Shown piece by piece: positions 56,701 through 64,000 of a DNA stretch of 64,000 bases (positions are counted from its first letter, which is position 1; each line of letters opens with the position of its first letter). The translations under genes were made by a program, and so were the position numbers. Location of the stretch: the NCBI GenBank assembly GCA_038323375.1, contig JBBQGV010000010.1, positions 27,053-91,052 of the forward strand. Direction: 5' to 3'. This stretch comes from JABWAJ01 sp038323375 (lineage in GTDB: Bacteria; Bacteroidota; Bacteroidia; Chitinophagales; Saprospiraceae). The notes under the pieces are model-generated. The model did not search any database. It was not told where the DNA came from and worked only from the letters and a program-made list of their open reading frames with translations.

Positions 56701-58620
56701 TTAGCTTAGTACCCGCAAAATTTGCATCTGTAATTCCTCCGGCTTAATGGGTTTGCTCAGGTAGCCGTTCATCCCGCTGTGCAGGCAACGCTCTTCTTCC
56801 TGTTTAGAAGCGTTAGCGGTCAGCGCGATAATGGGAATATCGCTTTGGCGTCGGATTTCAGTAGCGGCGTCTATGCCGTTCATGACGGGCATTTCGATGT
56901 CCATAATCACCACATCATAGCGGCTCCCGCGCCACTTTTCAATGCCTTCCATGCCATTGGAAGCGACTTCAACGGAAACCATTTCCGACCAGGAAGTAAG
57001 TACGTGGCGGGTAGCAATCTGATTGAGAATATGGTCTTCCACCAGCAAAATATTGATGGGCGCAATGGGTTTGTTTTTGATCCCTGCTTTGGGCAGTTCC
57101 GAAGAGGAAAAAGGTAATTCTAAGTAAATAGTACTGCGGCGCATTTGCGTATTCAGGATTTCTGCTTTACCCCCCAATAAATCGGTCAGTTTGAATAAAA
57201 TGAACAGGCAAAGTTGGTCGTACTCTTCGTTCTCGTCATTCAGGAAAAGCAGGTTTTGCCAGTTCTCCTTTGAATCTATAATCTGCGAAAAGCCTTCAGT
57301 GATCAATTCTTTGCCCGCATATCGCACCTCTACCTGCAAACTGATCCGGCCTTTTCCATATATTTTTTTATTCAAAATCACGTCAATCGGGCTTTTGGGG
57401 AACGTATTCCGCAGCGCCAGAATAACGGCGTTGTGAATAGCCTGGGTTACTTTTTCCACATCACAGACAATGGTTTTTGGCAGCGAAGTTTCCTCTTTGA
57501 AGTTCAGTTCAATGTTTTCCTGCCGGGCTTTCAGCAACAGCACCTTTTGTAAAGACCCCAGCATAGTAGACATCCGGATATCTTCTTCGTGGGTGCTCGC
57601 ACTTTCTGTCAGCAACAGGACGTAGTTGAGCAGGTTGTTGAGGACTAAGTAGAGGTCGTCGAAAGAGGTTTTCAGTCCTTCTGCAAAATCCCGTTGTTGC
57701 GCCGAGAGCTTGGTTTGCTGAAGCAGGTACAAAAGGTTCATGGCGGAAGACAACGGCGTTCGAACGCTGAAACTGAGTTTGGAAAGCGCTTCTTCTTTGA
57801 TGGTGGGGGATTGCTGTTGGTTTTGTGCTTTGTTGCGGTCCGTTTCTTTTTGTTCCGTGATGTCTTGCACTGTTCCAATCAACATGATTTTATTGGAGCG
57901 TTCTTCATAGTTGACCCGAGCCTGGGCAAGGAGGTATTTTATTCGATTCTTGATAAGGATGCGGTGTTCGGCTTTAACCGGCTTTCCGGTTTTGATGGCT
58001 TCTTCAAAAAAATCAGAGACAATTTTACGATCCTCAATGTGTACATAGTCTTTGTAATCGCGCAGTGCCGGTGCAAAACTATCCGGTTCATATCCAAAAA
58101 CTTTGTACATTTCTTTCGACCAGGTCATACTGTTGGAAACCAGATCCATATCCCAGGTCGCAAACTTTGCGATTTCCTGCGCATCCCGCATGCGGTTGTC
58201 CTTCATGGGCAATGCTTCTGTTTGCAGCTTCAGTGCCGTTTGTTGTTCAAACCGTTTAAATGCAGATTTGATGATTCGGGTCAACTGTTTGCCATCGAAT
58301 TCTCCTTTAATCAGATAATCCTGCGCCCCGGCTTTGACCGACTGTAACCCGATTGCTTCCGTTTTAGGGCCAGTCATCACAATGATGGGAACCTCCGGAG
58401 CTTCCTGTAGAAAATTTCTAAAGGTATTCAACGAGGGATTACCGAGCAACGAAAGGTCAAACAAGACGAGATGAATGGTTTGTTCCCTCAAGGCTACCAA
58501 TCCCTCGGTGTAAGAATCAGCGTGGATGATGTTGTAGGGAAACGCAACCTGATCCAGACAATTTTTGACTTGTTCCACATCGGAAGCATTGCTTTCGACA
58601 ATTAGAATATTGATGTGCAT
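56701..58620 (-). CDS. REC-PAS-pseudokinase-REC signalling protein
   Basis: 639 residues. REC1 (1-120) with phospho-acceptor in 'IHLVLFDLSLLGNPS'; a PAS domain (about 145-265, 'MTWSKEMYKVFGYEPDSFAP', 'IMLIGTVQDITEQKETDRNK'); a histidine-kinase-like dimer/ATPase region (about 275-510) where the usual 'SHExRTPL' reads 'LSFSVRTPLSS', so the phospho-accepting histidine is replaced; and REC2 (about 515-637) with 'YDVVIMDIEMPVMNG'. The ATPase part keeps an N-box-like 'HNAVILALRNTFP' but lacks clear G-boxes. It can probably receive but not make phosphate on histidine. Its TAA stop coincides with the flank of an inserted element. Confidence 0.82.
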   Translation of the reverse strand: MHINILIVESNASDVEQVKNCLDQVAFPYNIIHADSYTEGLVALREQTIHLVLFDLSLLGNPSLNTFRNFLQEAPEVPIIVMTGPKTEAIGLQSVKAGAQDYLIKGEFDGKQLTRIIKSAFKRFEQQTALKLQTEALPMKDNRMRDAQEIAKFATWDMDLVSNSMTWSKEMYKVFGYEPDSFAPALRDYKDYVHIEDRKIVSDFFEEAIKTGKPVKAEHRILIKNRIKYLLAQARVNYEERSNKIMLIGTVQDITEQKETDRNKAQNQQQSPTIKEEALSKLSFSVRTPLSSAMNLLYLLQQTKLSAQQRDFAEGLKTSFDDLYLVLNNLLNYVLLLTESASTHEEDIRMSTMLGSLQKVLLLKARQENIELNFKEETSLPKTIVCDVEKVTQAIHNAVILALRNTFPKSPIDVILNKKIYGKGRISLQVEVRYAGKELITEGFSQIIDSKENWQNLLFLNDENEEYDQLCLFILFKLTDLLGGKAEILNTQMRRSTIYLELPFSSSELPKAGIKNKPIAPINILLVEDHILNQIATRHVLTSWSEMVSVEVASNGMEGIEKWRGSRYDVVIMDIEMPVMNGIDAATEIRRQSDIPIIALTANASKQEEERCLHSGMNGYLSKPIKPEELQMQILRVLS

Positions 58621-58669
58621 AACTGGAGTGTAAAATTTGTTTCTGTAATGGTGTACTCAAAATCCAGGG

Positions 58670-58677
58670 TATATTTG
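58670..58677 (+). promoter_or_regulatory. Probable -7 box of the prenyl synthase gene
   Basis: TATATTTG matches TAnnTTTG and ends 21 bp upstream of ATG 58699; a TTTG at 58636-58639 is too far (30 nt) for a standard -33 box. Confidence 0.45.
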
Positions 58678-58698
58678 CCAAATCGAAATTCGTTAAGC

Positions 58699-59676
58699 AT
58701 GCATTCTGTTGAAAATTACAAAGTGGTTTTTGAACAATACCTCGGTCAGGGACACTTCACCCGAGAGCCGAACGGGTTATACGAGCCGGTCAACTATATT
58801 CTCCGGATGGGCGGCAAAAGACTGCGTCCGCTTTTGGCACTCATGGGGTACCATGTCTTTGCCGATGATTTCCGGCAGGCATTGCCCGTGGCCATGGCCG
58901 TTGAACTTTTTCACAATTTCAGCCTCATCCACGACGATATTATGGATGAAGCCCCTTTGCGCCGCGGTATTCCAACCGTTCACAGCCACTTTGGCCTGAA
59001 TGCCGGCATCCTTTCCGGGGATGTGATGCTCATCTATGCCCAGCAGTACTTGCTCGATGCCGCTGATGCGCCCCTGAACGTCCGCCTCCTCAAATCTTTT
59101 AACCGCTGCGCCATTCAGGTCTGCGAAGGGCAACAGTGGGACGTTGATTTTGAACGGATGGACACCGTAACCATCCCACAGTACCTGCGCATGATCGAAT
59201 ATAAAACAGCGGTGCTCTTAGGTTGCAGCCTTGAAATGGGCGCTATGACCGCTGGTGCTTCCGATTCCGACCTCCATCACCTTTATGAATTTGGTCGCAA
59301 ACTCGGCATTGCTTTTCAGTTACAGGATGACCTCCTCGATACTTTTGGGGACGCCGGAAAGTTTGGCAAAAAAACCGGCGGCGATATCGTCCAGAATAAA
59401 AAAACCTTCCTGATTTTGAAAGCGTTAGAACTTGCCGATTCCGTTGCTAAAGCGAATTTGTTGCGCCTTATAAGCACGCCGACAACCGACGAACAGGCCA
59501 AAATCCAGGAAGTGACTACCCTGCTCCGACAATTTAAGGCACCTGATCTTGCAAAAGAAGAAAGGAACCATTATCACCATCAAGCAATCAGACACTTAGA
59601 TCAGGTTGCTGTGCCAGACGTCCGAAAATTGCCCCTGTATGAATTAGCAGAATTTCTGCTCAACAGAGACTTGTAA
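58699..59676 (+). CDS. Polyprenyl synthetase (trans-prenyl diphosphate synthase, GGPP-type)
   Basis: 325 residues from ATG 58699 (MHSVENYKVVFEQYLGQGHF). 'YILRMGGKRLRPLLALMGYH' is the IPP-binding region; the first Asp motif 'FSLIHDDIMDEAPLRRGIPT' (DDxxD) and second 'GIAFQLQDDLLDTFGDAGKF' are complete, with 'KTGGDIVQNKKTFLILKALE' between. It condenses IPP with allylic diphosphates to geranylgeranyl or longer chains feeding menaquinone and carotenoids; chain length is not readable by eye, though the residues before the first motif (ELFHNFSL) suggest a medium product. Confidence 0.9.
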   Translation: MHSVENYKVVFEQYLGQGHFTREPNGLYEPVNYILRMGGKRLRPLLALMGYHVFADDFRQALPVAMAVELFHNFSLIHDDIMDEAPLRRGIPTVHSHFGLNAGILSGDVMLIYAQQYLLDAADAPLNVRLLKSFNRCAIQVCEGQQWDVDFERMDTVTIPQYLRMIEYKTAVLLGCSLEMGAMTAGASDSDLHHLYEFGRKLGIAFQLQDDLLDTFGDAGKFGKKTGGDIVQNKKTFLILKALELADSVAKANLLRLISTPTTDEQAKIQEVTTLLRQFKAPDLAKEERNHYHHQAIRHLDQVAVPDVRKLPLYELAEFLLNRDL

Positions 59677-59813
59677 GCGCCTGTTCTTAATTTGATGTTC
59701 AAGCGTGAAAGACAAAACGAATAAGCTTAAAAGCAGGGGGAAAGGTGTGTATTGTTTGTTGGAAACTTGAAGCCTGTCCATTGAGTCCCTACGGAACTAA
59801 ATGTCGGTAGAAT

Positions 59814-59844
59814 AAAAAAAGGCGATCATTTGTGGTGACCGCCT
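59814..59844 (-). terminator. Rho-independent terminator of the putative small RNA unit
   Basis: On the minus strand GGCGGTCA and TGATCGCC pair (one mismatch) around a 7-nt loop and are followed by seven T residues. Confidence 0.7.
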
Positions 59845-59973
59845 CTAATATAACCCCAAAAAACCAAATGAAAACTTCTTTATTGCGAGTAAGACGCACT
59901 TTTCGATTTGTGGTCAAAGGCACTGAAACGATGAGCTTTCCTTTTAGGCTTTTGCTCTCTTCTAATGCATTTG
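59814..59973 (-). ncRNA. Putative small RNA or micro-peptide unit
   Basis: A strong minus-strand promoter (59980-60013) and a terminator (59814-59844) bracket about 160 nt in the 453-bp gap between the prenyl synthase gene and cysS. The only protein-like frame is 28 codons from an ATT at 59966 ('RREQKPKRKAHRFSAFDHKS'-'KSASYSQ', stop TAA at 59882-59880), very basic, without ATG, GTG or TTG after the expected transcript start; the only ATG (59970) gives two codons. Thus a non-coding RNA or a peptide with a rare start. Not matched to a known RNA family from memory. Confidence 0.45.
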
Positions 59974-59979
59974 ATAACG

Positions 59980-60013
59980 CAAATATAACGCTTCTTGATT
60001 AAATTGCAACAAA
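59980..60013 (-). promoter_or_regulatory. Promoter of the putative small RNA
   Basis: On the minus strand TATATTTG (59987-59980) matches TAnnTTTG; TTTG at 60013-60010 and TTG at 60009-60007 provide -33 boxes with 22- or 19-nt spacers. Confidence 0.6.
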
Positions 60014-60129
60014 TTTTTATTTTTATTTTATTTTTTTTTTTGTCGCAACCCTACTACTGTTCAATGACTTAAACTCCGTATTGGCTATCAAAAGCTTACG
60101 GAAGGCTTAATATCTTACTAAATCAACCG

Positions 60130-61629
60130 TTAAACAATTTTTTCCCAGCTCGTCCCTTCTTTGCCGTCCTTCAACTGAAGTTGCAGGTTTGCCAGCACGT
60201 CGCGGATTTTGTCTGAGGTACCCCAGTCTTTTCTGGCGCGGGCTTCTTGTCTGATTTCTATCACAAGTTGCATCAGGCCATCAAGGGTTTTACTGTCGCC
60301 GGATCCTCTTTGCTGGGATTCATCTAACAATCCAAACACATCAAAGACAAAATGGTTCACGGTCGCTTTCAGTTTTTCAAGACTCTCGTCCGTAATATCG
60401 GCAAGCGACAATTGGCCGCCTTTGAAACTGTTCACTTTCGTCACTAATTCAAACAACCGAGCCAATGATTTTGGCGTATTGAAATCGTCGCTCATTTCAG
60501 CATGCACGTCGTCCATCAATTGGTTGAGTTCAGCGTCGAGTGCCGTAGTCGAGCCATTACCGGGGTGCTGCATCTCCTGCAGGAGTCGCATGGCTTCCAT
60601 GAGGCGAAGGTAACCTTTTTCTGCGGCTTGCAATGCTTCGTCCGATACATCCAGTGTGCTGCGGTAGTGGGTCTGAAGCATAAAAAAGCGCACGACCATC
60701 GGGCTGTAGCCTTTGGAAACGTGGACGCTTTCGCCGGCAAATAATTCGTTGGGACTGATGGTGTTACCATCGCTTTTGCTCATCTTCTTACCATTCAGCA
60801 GCAACATATTGGTGTGCAGCCAGTAGCGAGCCGGGGCGCAGTCGCAAGCGCCGTAACTCTGAGCCACTTCGTTTTCGTGGTGCGGAAACTTGAGGTCGCC
60901 GCCGCCGCCGTGGATGTCGAAGGTTTTGCCCAGATATTTTGTGCTCATGGCCGAGCATTCTAAGTGCCACCCCGGAAACCCTTCCGACCACGGGGAGCGC
61001 CAGCGCATGATGTGTTCGGGTGCCGCTTTCATCCAGATGGCGAAGTCGGCAGGGTGGTTTTTTTCGTCCTGGTTTTTCAGGTTTTCGCGGGTTTCGGCAA
61101 GCAGCTCGTCCACTACCCTACCCGAAATCTGGCCGTAAACGCCTTTGTCTTTGATGAATTTCAGCGTGTCAAAATAGACCGAACCGTTGCGCTCGTAGCC
61201 ATAACCATTTTTGAGAATGGCTTCCACCATTTCGATCTGCTCCGGAATATGGCCGGTAGCACGTGGCTCAATGCTCGGCGGTAAGACGTTGAAAATACGC
61301 ATGATGTGGTGGAATCCGTTCGTGTATTTTTCCACGATTTCCATAGGTTCCACCTGTTCCAGTCGGGCACCTTTCAGGATGCGGTCTTCGCCATCGTCGA
61401 GCAGGTGACCCACATCGGTGATGTTGCGTACGTAGCGCACTTTGTAACCGAGGGCCGTCAGGTACCGGTAAATGATGTCAAAACTGATGAACGTGCGGCA
61501 ATTACCAAGGTGTACATCGTTATAAACAGTAGGCCCGCACACATACATGCCAATGCGGCCTTCGTGTAAGGGTTGGAAGATTTCTTTCTCGCGCGTCAGG
61601 CTGTTGTACAGCTTCAAAGTCTGATCCAT
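60130..61629 (-). CDS. cysS: Cysteinyl-tRNA synthetase
   Basis: 499 residues. 'GMYVCGPTVYNDVHLGNCRT' holds the zinc cysteine and HxGN (HIGH-type) motif (about 28-45); 'GWHLECSAMSTKYLGKTFDI' and 'GGGGDLKFPHHENEVAQSYG' give the remaining zinc ligands; 'LLLNGKKMSKSDGNTISPNE' is the KMSKS loop (about 280). The C-terminal anticodon-binding helical part is complete. It charges tRNA-Cys with cysteine. The minus-strand region upstream (61630-61774) holds a terminator for the preceding gene; the gene's promoter is probably in 61630-61717. Confidence 0.96.
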   Translation of the reverse strand: MDQTLKLYNSLTREKEIFQPLHEGRIGMYVCGPTVYNDVHLGNCRTFISFDIIYRYLTALGYKVRYVRNITDVGHLLDDGEDRILKGARLEQVEPMEIVEKYTNGFHHIMRIFNVLPPSIEPRATGHIPEQIEMVEAILKNGYGYERNGSVYFDTLKFIKDKGVYGQISGRVVDELLAETRENLKNQDEKNHPADFAIWMKAAPEHIMRWRSPWSEGFPGWHLECSAMSTKYLGKTFDIHGGGGDLKFPHHENEVAQSYGACDCAPARYWLHTNMLLLNGKKMSKSDGNTISPNELFAGESVHVSKGYSPMVVRFFMLQTHYRSTLDVSDEALQAAEKGYLRLMEAMRLLQEMQHPGNGSTTALDAELNQLMDDVHAEMSDDFNTPKSLARLFELVTKVNSFKGGQLSLADITDESLEKLKATVNHFVFDVFGLLDESQQRGSGDSKTLDGLMQLVIEIRQEARARKDWGTSDKIRDVLANLQLQLKDGKEGTSWEKIV

Positions 61630-61717
61630 TCAGGATATTTGACGCAAAAATATAAAAAAAGTGGGTGCGATGCACGATGTATTCAAGTTTTTGGGGATGG
61701 CGGTTGAATTGAAAGGG

Positions 61718-61750
61718 GAAGAGCGTGGCAACAAATGCGCCACGCTCTTC
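61718..61750 (-). terminator. Hairpin after the SprB-like remnant
   Basis: GAAGAGCGTGGC pairs perfectly with GCCACGCTCTTC around a 9-nt loop, 25 bp beyond the minus-strand stop at 61775. No long T-run follows. Confidence 0.65.
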
Positions 61751-61774
61751 TCTGAAGTGGTTATAAAGCTATTG

Positions 61775-63588
61775 TCATAGACCTTTGTCCATTTTCACGA
61801 CGCTTTTGGTAGCGACCAAAGCGCCCGAATGATCGTAGAACTTCAGGAAATAAATTCCGCTGGCATTTTCGCCAAACTCAATTTCAAAGTTGCTGAAAAC
61901 CTGGTCTCTGGAATCATAAATCGTTTGACCCAACGCATTGGCAACCTGTATCACAGCAATGGCGTCTTCGGATGCCCGGATGCGGACTTTGTTGTTGAAC
62001 GGGTTGGGGAAGACGGCGATTTTTGATCTAAGGTCACCGGCCTCGTTGGCCAAAGACGGGATTTGCGCTGTAGCCAGGAGTGCCTCCTCATTTTCGCCGG
62101 AAAGGGCAACCACCCCGCCTTCAGGACTAAAGGGGGCTATAAAAGAAATGTAAGCCCGCTTTGTAGCAGCCACTAAGTTGGAAAAGACGTATTGGCCGAT
62201 GGTTTTGTCGCCTATGCTGCCATGTAGCAGGTGATTTGTTTTTCCCAGTCCTCTACAAAATGAGTTGTGGTTGTATCTGTTTTTGTTTTGAAAACACGAT
62301 CCCCAAAAGGATCGAAATCATCCATGGCAAAGCCTTGAGCCGTATTCATCATTCCTTTTGGATTAGCGATGTCGCCATCTTGTGCAAGGCAAAAGTTGAT
62401 CAGTTTTTCTTCATCATAAGTATCAATAATTGCCTTGAAGAGATTATCTCCACTAAAATTGGCAGGGAGCGTCACGGTTGCCCCATGCCCAATCACGCCA
62501 TCCTGGTGTGTTTCCCAAACGACGGAAAAACCTGGCGGAATATCCCCGGAAAAAGCGCCGCCTGCTTCAGAAATTTGGGCGTGGAAAGTTGCCGGCGCTG
62601 CGCCGACCAGGTCACCAACAAGCCTTGCATCAAAAGTGGGGATGTTTTGGCAATCTTCTATGACATAGGATCGTATGATGCTACACCCGGTTGTCAAGTT
62701 CGTTGCCGTAACTGAATAGGTTCCCGGCCCCACGCTATTGATGCTTGCACCATTCACGTTGTTGCTCCATTGAAAGGAATAATCCCCTGAAACTGTCGGA
62801 ACAACAGCAACCAAGCCATCATTTTGATTTGGTGCCGAAACGTGCTGTATCGCCTGTAATTCTAAATCAAAAGCTGTATTTTCCTGTTCCAGCACTTCTA
62901 CACAATCGGAAGCCGTAGCGCCGCAATAATCGGTTACGGTATAACAATAGGTTGCGGGGGCAAGATTGTAGAGGGTTGGCGATGAACCGAGGCCATTCGC
63001 CCATTGAATGGTATATGCATAAACACCCCCGGACTGCGGCTGTATCCCTCCGGAAATATCCAGCGTTATGCTGCCGGAAGGGGATTCGCCACAGGAGTTG
63101 ACGACGTCTTCCTTTTTCAGGGTCAGCGGACTGTCGGGTACTAAAGCATTCAGTTGCACACAGCGGACTACCGGACAAGCCCCGCCACCATTCGCGTCCG
63201 TAATTGTAACGCAGTAGTTGCCCGGCCCAACATTATTCAGTTCGCTAAGGTAGTTGTTGAACTCGATTAAGCCGGAACTCCAGACAAAGTTGTAGGGACC
63301 ACCCGTGCCATCCGGCGTATAGGCGGCAGCAGCGACCTGTCCATTATTTATGCCCGGGCAGGGTGGTGCCGATTCAAAGATAACCATAGGTTCCCCCGCC
63401 GCAAAAAGGGTATAACTTGCTTCTACTGTGCAGCCATTGACATCGGTTACGGTTAGGGAATAGGTGCCGCTGGGGATGTAAAACAGGCTGAGAGTTGTTT
63501 GGCCGGTATTCCAGAGGTAAGTGTAAGGATAGCCCTGTGCGGGAAACCCTGTCAAAAAATAGATCAGGCTGTTTGAACCGGGTACGAC
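61775..63588 (-). pseudogene. Decayed SprB-like surface adhesin with T9SS sorting domain
   Basis: The frame 63588-62212 contains SprB-type PKD/Ig-like repeats ('YTYLWNTGQTTLSLFYIPSG', 'TYSLTVTDVNGCTVEASYTL'; 'NVGPGNYCVTITDANGGG'; 'PATYCYTVTDYCGATASDC'; 'SVGPGTYSVTATNLTTGCSI') and ends TCYMAA-stop at 62214. The expected continuation ('GSIGDKTIGQYVFSNLVAAT', 'KRAYISFIAPF') is in the next frame and runs to 61775 through a type A sorting domain ('IAVFPNPFNNKVRIRASE', 'ENASGIYFLKFYDHSGALVA'). One G missing in the stretch at about 62214-62224 explains it. No start or signal peptide: a TGA lies in frame at 63591-63589. So both 5' truncation and frameshift. Confidence 0.78.
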
Positions 63589-63593
63589 TCAAG

Positions 63594-63678
63594 TTGGCAA
63601 ATAGGCAAATTGGCAAACAGACAAATTGTCGAATAACAGGATTGCTCTTTGCCCCTTGTCCCTTCGCAAATTTGCCCC
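63594..63678. repeat. Short GGCAAAT-type repeats
   Basis: Several copies of (T/A)GGCAAAT(T/A)GG and CAAATT(T/G) in a non-coding gap, similar in style to 40166-40245. They separate the SprB-like remnant from the truncated upstream frame. Confidence 0.45.
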
Positions 63679-63862
63679 TTACTGCATCTCCGGGAACAAA
63701 AAATTCACATAACTGACCACCACCGTATCCCCGGCCATGAGGTTCTGTTCTGCGCGAAAGTTGTTCAGCAGGGTATTCAAGTCGTCGTTGCTGCATTCCC
63801 GAAGTTCAAAGACATATTCGACACGGTTAAAAAAATCGTCGTAATAGCTGTTGAAAATGAAC
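63679..63862 (-). pseudogene. C-terminal part of an unknown gene cut by an inverted-repeat element
   Basis: The frame 'IFNSYYDDFFNRVEYVFELR', 'ECSNDDLNTLLNNFRAEQNL', 'MAGDTVVVSYVNFLFPEMQ' ends at TAA 63681-63679. Upstream of 63862 the frame passes directly into the end of an inverted-repeat element (63866 on), whose translation (with many Arg/Pro) bears no relation to it. So the gene's 5' part is separated or lost. Family not recognised. Confidence 0.55.
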
Positions 63863-63865
63863 TTA

Positions 63866-64000
63866 GGAACGCCGAAATAATAACTTCCCGATTTGGGCGG
63901 TGGCTTTTGGCTACGCCGAACTTGCGTTTCCCACCGGACTTCCCGCAATTGCTTTCAGTCGGCGCAATTGCCTTCGTCGGTCACGTAGCTTTGGCTACGC
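63866..64000. mobile_element. Second copy of the TTA-flanked element (cut by window end)
   Basis: GGAACGCCGAAATAATAACT at the left end, preceded by TTA (63863-63865), followed by a sequence that is the near-exact reverse complement of the right half of the element at 56496-56700 (shared CGATTTGGGCGG, GGCTACGCCGAACTTGC, GCAATTGCTTTCAGTCGG). Its other end lies beyond the window. Confidence 0.78.

Noticed and set aside
59868..60002. Plus-strand ATG ORF of 44 codons in the small-RNA region
   Set aside because: No plus-strand promoter fits, and the strong promoter and terminator are on the minus strand; composition is not protein-like.

Overview
The window comes from a Bacteroidota chromosome, most likely a Saprospiria-type relative (Haliscomenobacter/Lewinella-like); the phylum is well supported, the family is inference. 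Evidence: type IX secretion (T9SS) parts (PorT at 126, SprE/PorW at 32557), several secreted proteins with T9SS C-terminal sorting domains, Bacteroidota-type promoters (TAnnTTTG boxes with TTTG about 19-20 nt upstream), a CTnDOT-free housekeeping layout with menaquinone genes of the futalosine route (mqnD) plus the end of a ubiE/menG methyltransferase, a TonB with poly-proline segments and FBP aldolase of class II. Coding sequence is close to 50% GC, with a few clearly AT-richer patches.

Layout. 1-1.9 kb: end of ubiE, porT, a tandem 119-bp repeat, a long hairpin and acpH. 1.9-6.2 kb: a Dna2-like nuclease-helicase whose start is abutted by a small TA-flanked inverted-repeat element, then a RelE/ParE toxin-antitoxin pair. 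6.2-12.3 kb: an outer-membrane-protein fragment, TPR protein, fbaA, an xisH-xisI pair, a radical SAM protein, a remnant of an MFS exporter, mqnD, a pseudouridine synthase and tRNA-Arg(CCG). 12.3-21.6 kb: a run of plus-strand genes (FtsX-type permease, RidA, aminotransferase, bifunctional nuclease, aminopeptidase P, HEXXH protein, T9SS cargo, barrel protein). 21.8-31.4 kb: sbcD-sbcC and an RND efflux pair. 31.5-40.9 kb: M23 peptidase, SprE/PorW, phosphoesterase, glycosyltransferase, a broken ABC exporter, an ETHE1-like persulfide dioxygenase/rhodanese with a Crp/Fnr regulator. 41-50.5 kb: NagZ-like GH3, T9SS beta-propeller, CPBP protease, selD, lycopene cyclase, ComM/YifB and a PanA-PanT (DUF4065) toxin-antitoxin pair. 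50.5-64 kb: SGNH hydrolase, an AT-rich damaged AlbA_2/RRM locus, GH3-auxin-type ligase, gcvH, tonB, a two-receiver pseudo-kinase, a prenyl synthase, a putative small RNA unit, cysS and a decayed SprB-like adhesin.

The most notable observations concern mobile and decaying DNA rather than one large new system. Small non-coding inverted-repeat elements flanked by TTA occur at 26692, 56496 and 63866; two of them sit exactly on the stop codons of sbcC and the pseudo-kinase gene, while the third interrupts a coding frame. A second type with TA flanks lies just upstream of the helicase gene. The AlbA_2 gene (51614-53172) contains a textbook -1 slippery heptamer at the point where the frame changes and is followed in frame, after an amber codon, by an RRM whose RNP2 motif lies upstream of its only conventional start codon; decay is the simpler reading, but recoding is testable. 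Between the prenyl synthase and cysS lies a minus-strand unit of about 160 nt with a strong promoter and terminator and no conventional ORF. Other decayed genes are an ABC exporter that lost most of its nucleotide-binding domain, an MFS remnant, an outer-membrane-protein stub, a small ORF split by an amber codon, and the SprB-like gene.
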